Source of the DNA: Macrobrachium rosenbergii
Taxonomy: Eukaryota > Arthropoda > Malacostraca > Decapoda > Palaemonidae
Assembly (NCBI RefSeq): GCF_040412425.1
Contig: NC_089749.1
Coordinates: 31,952,313 to 32,016,312 of the forward strand
DNA: 64,000 nt
Direction of reading: 5' to 3'
Shown here: piece by piece, positions 57,673 to 64,000 of the stretch
Position numbering within the stretch: the stretch's first letter is position 1
Layout of the letters: every line of letters begins with the position of its first letter
The notes under the pieces: model-generated
The model's database searches: none
Told to the model about the DNA's origin: nothing
The model's input: only the letters and a program-made list of their open reading frames with translations
Position numbers and translations under genes: made by a program

Positions 57673-58830
57673 AACCTACATAGCCCCTTTCCTGAGCAGG
57701 GAGGACACCTCCTCTGGCAGGGTCGAAAACCTCTGCAAGCCTACAGAGTATGCTGTCAAGTTGATAGGAGCTGATGCCAATGGGGGTTCTGTGTTGAACA
57801 GGATGGAATACCCCTCTCTCAGGACTTCTGTAACCCATGGTTCTGCTTTCTTTGCTTCCCCTTTCCCCCAGAAATAAAGAAGCCTGGCTCCCACCGGAAC
57901 ACAGAGGACCAGATCCTCACTTGCTAGAGGAGGGTCTGGTAGAGGATTTCTTGATGTGGCACACTGAATGGATCTTGGTGCGTGGATAGGACTGATATCC
58001 GGCTCTGCCACCTCGAAAGGGCCGTGGCTGTAAAGGAGAGGGCACAGGCGTACGACTCGGCTGCTCAGGTCATTCTGTAGACTGTGCTAGTAAATCCTGT
58101 GTCTTCTTCTGTAGCTCAGAAGCTATGCGCTCTAAAGTAGCACTAGGGAACAGATTCCCAAGATCCAGAGGGGCAAAGAGAAGAGACAACTTCTGAGAGG
58201 GAGTAACTCCCTTTGTAGTAAAAGAGCACCACAACTCCCTCTTCTTCAGGATGCCCAAGGCGAAGAGAGTAGCTAGTTCCTGTGAGCCATCATGTACCGC
58301 CTTGTCTGGGCAGGACAACACTCCCAACCAGTCCGTTGTAAAGTTGTCTTGGAGGGAGATGCAATCTTCAATTTTCTTCGTCAAAGCCCCTACAGTCCAA
58401 TCTAGAAAGCTGAAGATTGCAAAGACTTTGAATAAATTCTTTACTAAATGGTCCAACTCCAAGGATGAAAAGCAGATCTTGGCGAAAATGAATGCAAGAC
58501 ATCATAAGTCGATCATGCCAGAGAAGTCTTCCTGGGAGGAGGCAGACACCCCCAAAAGAAGGAGCTTCCCCAGTAGCATAATGCTGATACCTCCTTTTTG
58601 TTCGACGAGGGGGGGTGCAACAGGTAGCCTTCCCAAGATCTCTTGTCAGACAACCAAATCTCGATGCGGGACACGGCTTTCTACGAGGAACAGGAAAGAA
58701 CCATCTTCATCAAGTTAGAGGGGCCTGCGAGTTACTCACCAAAAAAGCAGAGCCTGGAGACGACGGAGCTGAAAGAGAGAAGAACGATGGATATCAAAAT
58801 AATAAGAATTTCATTATAGAAGCATAAGCC

Positions 58831-59010
58831 ATCGTGGGTTGACCCTTCTCTATGTTTTCTTCATCTGAAGAAGAAATAGATGAGAAGCTATGTCCGGTTG
58901 CTGCTGAACTGCAGACGAAAACCATTGTGGGTTGATCCTTCTCTATGTTTTCTTCATCTGAAGAAGAAATAGATGAGAAGCTATGTCCGGTTGCTGCTGA
59001 ACTGCAAACG
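58831..59010. repeat. 92-base tandem duplication
   Basis: CCATCGTGGGTTGACCCTTC at 58831 and CCATTGTGGGTTGATCCTTC near 58922 begin two nearly identical units, within DIRS-C gag. Confidence 0.9.
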
Positions 59011-59357
59011 AAGGCTTCTTTAACAGGTCCAAAATGTTATCTAGATGACACTGGATCGGGTCCAAGGAGGAGTCCTGCAACGCAGGAACACTGACACTCA
59101 TCAAAACTGACTGCGCTGGGGGCTCAATGGGAGTGGTGCGTGACACCGAACATTTGGCAGGTGGTGGTGCGAAACGAGCAGGTGATTGTGCCAATAATGG
59201 CAGACGAGAAGTCACAGGATAAGCTGCCGAGAGCGAAGAACCATCCGAGACCAGTGAACACTCGGGTAAAGGCAAATCTAACACTGAACGCTTCTTAGAT
59301 AGGGAGTGTTTAGAAGGATGATCCGGCACTAGACGATTGGTCACTGAACAACGGACT

Positions 59358-59430
59358 GGGCGCTCGGCTCATACAGAGTGCTTGGCTGCATCTGGGCGCT
59401 CGGCTCATACAGAGTGCTTGGCTGCATCTG
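59358..59430. repeat. 36-base tandem duplication
   Basis: GGGCGCTCGGCTCATACAGA is repeated at a 36-base step, within DIRS-C gag. Confidence 0.9.
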
Positions 59431-60381
59431 GGCACTTGGAATCCACTGCACACACTGACAACACTGGGCACTCGACTATCACTGAATGTTCAAAATGCAC
59501 TGCAGTCTCTCTGACTGAACGTCTGATGCCAGCTGGACGCTTGGCATCAGCAGTGTGCTCACACATACAATACTCTCATCCCCTTCTGAGCAATCGGCCA
59601 TCACAGAACGTACCCCAACTGGGAGCTCAGCCGCTACTGATTATTCGGGAGTCTTCTTATGCAAACACTTGGGGACGAAATACTCAGGAGACATCGGAGT
59701 ACTTTTCTGATTCCAGAAGCTGCACAAAGGTTCTGGGCTATGATCCAGATCTCTGGAACGCTTACTAGGAAGCAGAGGAGCGCTCTCAGGGGCAGCAGAC
59801 CTTTTCAATGGTCTGGAAGACTCGGGAAAGCGCCAACTAAGCCTTCTGCCCAAGTTGGAGTCACTTGATGATAAGGCACGCATTTCCACAAGGACACCTT
59901 TCCAGTGGCTGTCCCCAAGTCCTGGGACTGCACTACAGGTTGGGTTGAGGGGGCATCTACCCGTGGGCAAACCCCACCAACCTCACTTGGACGTCTGTTT
60001 GTCTACTCCCAGGTGTAGGTGGGTTTGGCAAGGACCTTAGTCTAGGAGCGTCGGTGGGATGGGCAGCCACCTCCGCCACTGATACAACACTTGCAACAAC
60101 ACTACGAGCACTCATTTGATCCATCAAGATCCTAACCGAAGCCCCAAGCTTGGTTACAGTATCCACTAGAACATTAAACTTCTTATCTACCCGGACTTTG
60201 AGGCTTGCTAAGGCACTGGGCTCAGAAGGGAGCCAGGTAACAGAGTTAATGGCAGAGTGAGAGGACTTGGAATAGGGGAAAAGGCAATCACAGGTGTCAA
60301 AAGTACAGGTACTTCAGGAGAATGAGACAACCTAACTTTGGCTCTTGAGCCCCCTTTCTATCTATCTCTTTGCAGTCTCAC

Positions 60382-60568
60382 CAAATGAGAATTCAAAGTT
60401 TCCATCTCCCCGATCCCATTCCCAACATTCGTCACGATTATGGTCAGGAGAATAAGTTTGTCCTCTACAAGAAGTACAAATAGTATGCGTGTCATATTTA
60501 GCAGATGTCAATCTAGTCTTGCAGCCCTTGCTGCAATACCTAATACTATGAGCACTAGAATCTGACAT
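60382..60568 (-). CDS. DIRS-C gag N-terminal exon, Cys-rich
   Basis: Begins with an ATG at 60568 and reads MSDSSAHSIRYCSKGCKTRL, then HTICTSCRGQTYSPDHNRDE and CWEWDRGDGNFEFSF. C-x3-C ... H-x2-C-x2-C ... C spacing indicates a small metal-binding domain, as found at the start of gag in several DIRS elements. It ends at TTTG|GTGAGA (GT at 60381-60380), a good donor, so an intron probably follows and the last residues read in the open frame (ETAKR) are intronic. It lies just inside the right terminal repeat, where the first gag exon is expected. Confidence 0.65.
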
Positions 60569-60900
60569 ACTTGTACCACAACTGGGAAACTAGCTAAGCT
60601 AAAATTGATTAGTGCTACCAAAAAGAACCGTGTACTTCACCAGAAGTTGGCAATGCCTGCAGCCAACCGGTGATTTTCAATTCAAAACAAAAGCTACCCA
60701 ACAACCGATGTTGAGTCCATGAGCGGCAGGTACAAATTGAGCTCCTGAGCCAAGTTGTAACTATTTTTCCTCAAAAGTGGGTGGGGTTGGTTACCTACAC
60801 CAAAATAATAAAAAGCTACCATGAAATTTAAAACTTAAGCTGCCATGAAAAGTAGGAACTAATAGCAATGCAATTACTTGGTAAGTTACTTATATGAAAA

Positions 60901-62026
<1,126 letters not shown>

Positions 62027-62458
62027 ATAAGAAGGCCCATAAAACACTATTTAAACGTTGAAACCATATATTTTGGGCACTTGTTTCTGTGCCCCTGTTC
62101 ACTGGTAGAATATGGACAGGTGGAAAGTTACAATGGTATATATACAAAAACATGAAGGTGTGGCCTTAGGCCTCCGATGTTAAGGAGGTGGTGATTCTTA
62201 GAAGGAGGAGAATGACCAAATTCCCTAGTGGTTTTGGCCTCATTAGCTCCCGTTTGGCGATGGATCTGGCGGTCGCGTTTCTTGGGTCATCTTCTTCAAG
62301 AGGGTCTGAGGATTAAGGTGTCGATGGCGTCCGATTTCCAATGTCCTCCTGACAGGTTCATATTGTTGGTTTGATTGATGATAGCAGATTCCAGCATCTT
62401 TCTTTTGTACGGACAGCTACTCTTGAAAACCAACTCCGCCCACTCCAGTTAATGACAT

Positions 62459-62612
62459 GCCCTGTATTTCTAATATGTAGGAAAATTCGAACTCTCCGAA
62501 GCATAACGTACTGATCTTTTGTGCTCTGTTATTCTTTGCGAGAGCGATCTACCTGTCTCGCCTACATAGATGTCATGACAATTACTACACGGTATCTTGT
62601 AAACTCCGGCTT
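62459..62612 (-). pseudogene. Penelope-like GIY-YIG domain, left arm
   Basis: Minus-strand piece with YKIPCSNCHDIYVGETGRSL followed by QRITEHKRSVRYASES. It has the CxxC before YVG and the conserved Arg and Glu of the GIY-YIG fold. It is related to, but clearly different from, the domain at 57-608 (YIGQTVKALEKRIEQHK), so the window holds two Penelope-like families. Truncated at both sides by stops. Confidence 0.8.
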
Positions 62613-62959
62613 CTTCCCTTTTGTTATTTAAGTATACGTTAACCAGCGAACTCCCGATGGATTTGGGATAATGGAAAATGAAAGGATTATTAGAACTGAG
62701 TTGCTCGGTGGCCTTTTGGATGTTTTCATCGTATGGAAGAGAGGGCTATTAATAAAGCGAATAAAATATACTACAGAGGTCCCACTCACAACAGACAAAT
62801 AGATTTCAACAACAAAATAAAGCTTCCATACGATGAAAACATCCAAAAGGCCACCCGAGCAACTCAGTTCTAATAATCCTTTCATTTTCCATTATCCCAA
62901 ATCCATCGGGAGTTCGCTCGTTAACGATACTTAAATAACAAAAGGAAGAAGCCGGAGTT

Positions 62960-63110
62960 TACAAGATACCGTGGTAGTAAATTGTCATGACATCTATGTA
63001 GGCGAGACAGGTAGATCGCTCTCGCAAAGAATAACAGAGCACAAAAGATCAGTACGTTACGCTCGGAGAGTTCGGAATTTTCCTACATATTAGAAATACA
63101 GGGCATGTCA
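62960..63110 (+). pseudogene. Penelope-like GIY-YIG domain, right arm
   Basis: Mirror copy of the left-arm domain on the plus strand. Extra bases in GATACCGTGGTAGTAAATTG (against GATACCGTGTAGTAATTG) shift the frame, so the CxxC and YVG halves lie in different frames. Confidence 0.75.
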
Positions 63111-63613
63111 TTAACTGGAGTGGGGCGGAGTTGGTTTTCAAGAGTAGCTGTCCGTACAAAAGAAAGATGCTGGAATCTGCTATCATCAATCAAACCAACA
63201 ATATGAACCTGTCAGGAGGACATTGGAAATCGGACGCCATTGACACCTTAATCCTCAGACCCTCTTGAAGAAGATGACCCAAGAAACGCGACCGCCAGAT
63301 CCATCGCCAAACGGGAGCTAATGAGGCCAAAAACCACTAGGAATTTGGTCATTCTCCTCCTTCTTAAGAATCGCCACCTCCTTAACATCGGAGGCCCAAG
63401 GCCACACCTTCATGTTTTTGTATATATACCATTGTAACTTTCCACCTGTCCATATTCTACCAGTGAACAGGGCACAGAAACAAGTGCCCGAAATATATGG
63501 TTTCAACGTTTAAATAGTGTTTTATGGGACTTCTTATTTTCATATTACACTGTAGTATTACAGGAAAAGACATTCATATATATATATAAATATATTATTT
63601 CTTTGTCACTTAC

Positions 63614-63909
63614 GTGTGTGTGCTGCCCTTAGCATTATCATCATCTCCGTGCCTCCTCTGACTCCCAGAAAGTGGTGAAGTGGCCAGAAGAGGCATAGCG
63701 GTGCCTAGAGGGTTAGGGTTATCAAAGTGGGGCAGTGACACATCAGTCTTTTGGCTGCAGGACCCCCACATATTAACGAAGGTTGCAGATATACTAACCT
63801 GTGGTTCCAAGCTGAATGACTGAGTTACCAAAGAAATCAATGGCAATGGGCTTGGGTACATAGAGGTTTGAGATCTGAAGAAGCTGTCAAGGGTACTCTG
63901 GCGATACAA
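63614..63909 (-). CDS. Possible upstream exon of the Deltex gene
   Basis: Minus-strand frame ending at a strong donor (CACAC|GTAAGT, GT at 63613-63612). It encodes about 98 residues, Ser/Pro/Leu-rich and without a domain (TSMYPSPLPLISLVTQSFSL and so on), as expected of the linker between the N-terminal WWE domains and the RING in Deltex. Near its start it has RQSTLDSFFRS. It ends two bases into a codon while exon 53665-53779 starts on a codon boundary, so the two cannot be joined directly; another exon would be needed. The acceptor was not fixed (AAGCAG near 63920 is possible), and the nominal first codon at 63909 is TTG. Low confidence that it belongs to this gene. Confidence 0.3.
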
Positions 63910-64000
63910 ACAATGATTCTGCTTGGCAATGACATTCCATTGAAACTATCTCCACCTGTGCAGCCACAACCTAGGGCCTAGTGCAGCTGCTGAGATTGAT

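Larger units (their letters stand above)
57676..60300 (-). pseudogene. DIRS-C gag body and pol N-terminus, broken
   Basis: Several frames with element-like composition: 57676-58011 (VLCVPVGARLLYFWGKGEAK, pol N-terminus), 58070-58462 (LDWTVGALTKKIEDCISLQD, helical gag core), 58943-59344 and 59641-59970 (Ser/Pro-rich gag middle). Tandem duplications of 92 bases (58831-59010) and 36 bases (59358-59430) occur within. Stops and frameshifts interrupt the protein. No enzymatic motifs. Confidence 0.55.
54600..60900 (-). mobile_element. DIRS-like retrotransposon DIRS-C, decayed
   Basis: Inverted terminal repeats: 54640-54780 against 60760-60885 (shared AAGTTTTAAATTTCATGGTA and CTCCTACTTTTCATGGCAGC, with complements at the right). 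A short internal complementary stretch near 54850-54905 (GTAATTTACCAAGTAATTAC) faces the outer ends. Order in reading direction: gag N-terminus (60568), gag body, RT (57672-57107), RNase H (57036-56417), recombinase remains (55948-55220). Its proteins differ clearly from DIRS-A and DIRS-B, so it is a separate lineage. Frames are broken throughout. Confidence 0.75.

Overview
This is a eukaryotic, repeat-dominated, AT-rich window. It looks like arthropod DNA and most probably decapod crustacean. That is an inference from the mix of DIRS-like elements, Penelope-like elements, Tigger/mariner DNA transposons, very long (CT)n/(GA)n and (AT)n tracts, and one deltex-type host gene. Nothing bacterial was seen (no operons, no ribosome binding sites). 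Most open frames are fragments of mobile elements or chance frames in repeats.

Host gene: a Deltex-type E3 ubiquitin ligase lies on the minus strand. Three exons join in phase: 53665-53779 (first half of the RING), 27860-28088 (second half of the RING plus the start of the Deltex C-terminal domain) and 9197-9305 (more of that domain). A further upstream exon near 63614-63909 is possible but unproven. The last coding exon was not found and is probably beyond base 1. The introns (about 18.5 and 25.6 kb between identified exons) hold almost all the other features.

Layout: 1-1098 Penelope-like element 3' part with an inverted start; 1164-7452 a TA-flanked element rich in (CT)n, invaded by two TTAA-flanked elements in opposite orientation (3066-5248, 5473-7238); 11925-12655 a large hairpin; 13557-14935 a non-LTR retrotransposon fragment; about 14936-27075 a decayed DIRS-like element (DIRS-B) carrying a third TTAA element (18593-22544), itself invaded by a Tigger-like element (20796-22523) that holds another terminal-inverted-repeat element (21084-22126); 29754-31127 a dead Tc1/mariner; 31285-34900 a DIRS gag fragment split by a fourth TTAA element (32044-34228); 37069-39175 an internally deleted Tigger; 40020-41236 a second non-LTR copy whose (AAT)n tail received a well preserved DIRS element (DIRS-A, 41236-51263); 51427-52861 a Tigger-like element; 53235-53488 a small MITE; 54600-60900 a third, more distant DIRS element (DIRS-C); 62022-63543 a 1.5-kb palindrome of Penelope-like DNA.

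The most unusual item is the TTAA family. All four copies begin and end with CCCTTAAACGCC next to TTAA (one copy reads TCAA on one side), three are about 2.2 kb long, and they carry an ordered array of about 375-bp modules. One copy sits at the junction of a duplicated RT/RNase H block of DIRS-B, as if recombination between copies had rearranged its host. A second point of interest is the evidence for spliceosomal introns inside gag of two different DIRS elements.
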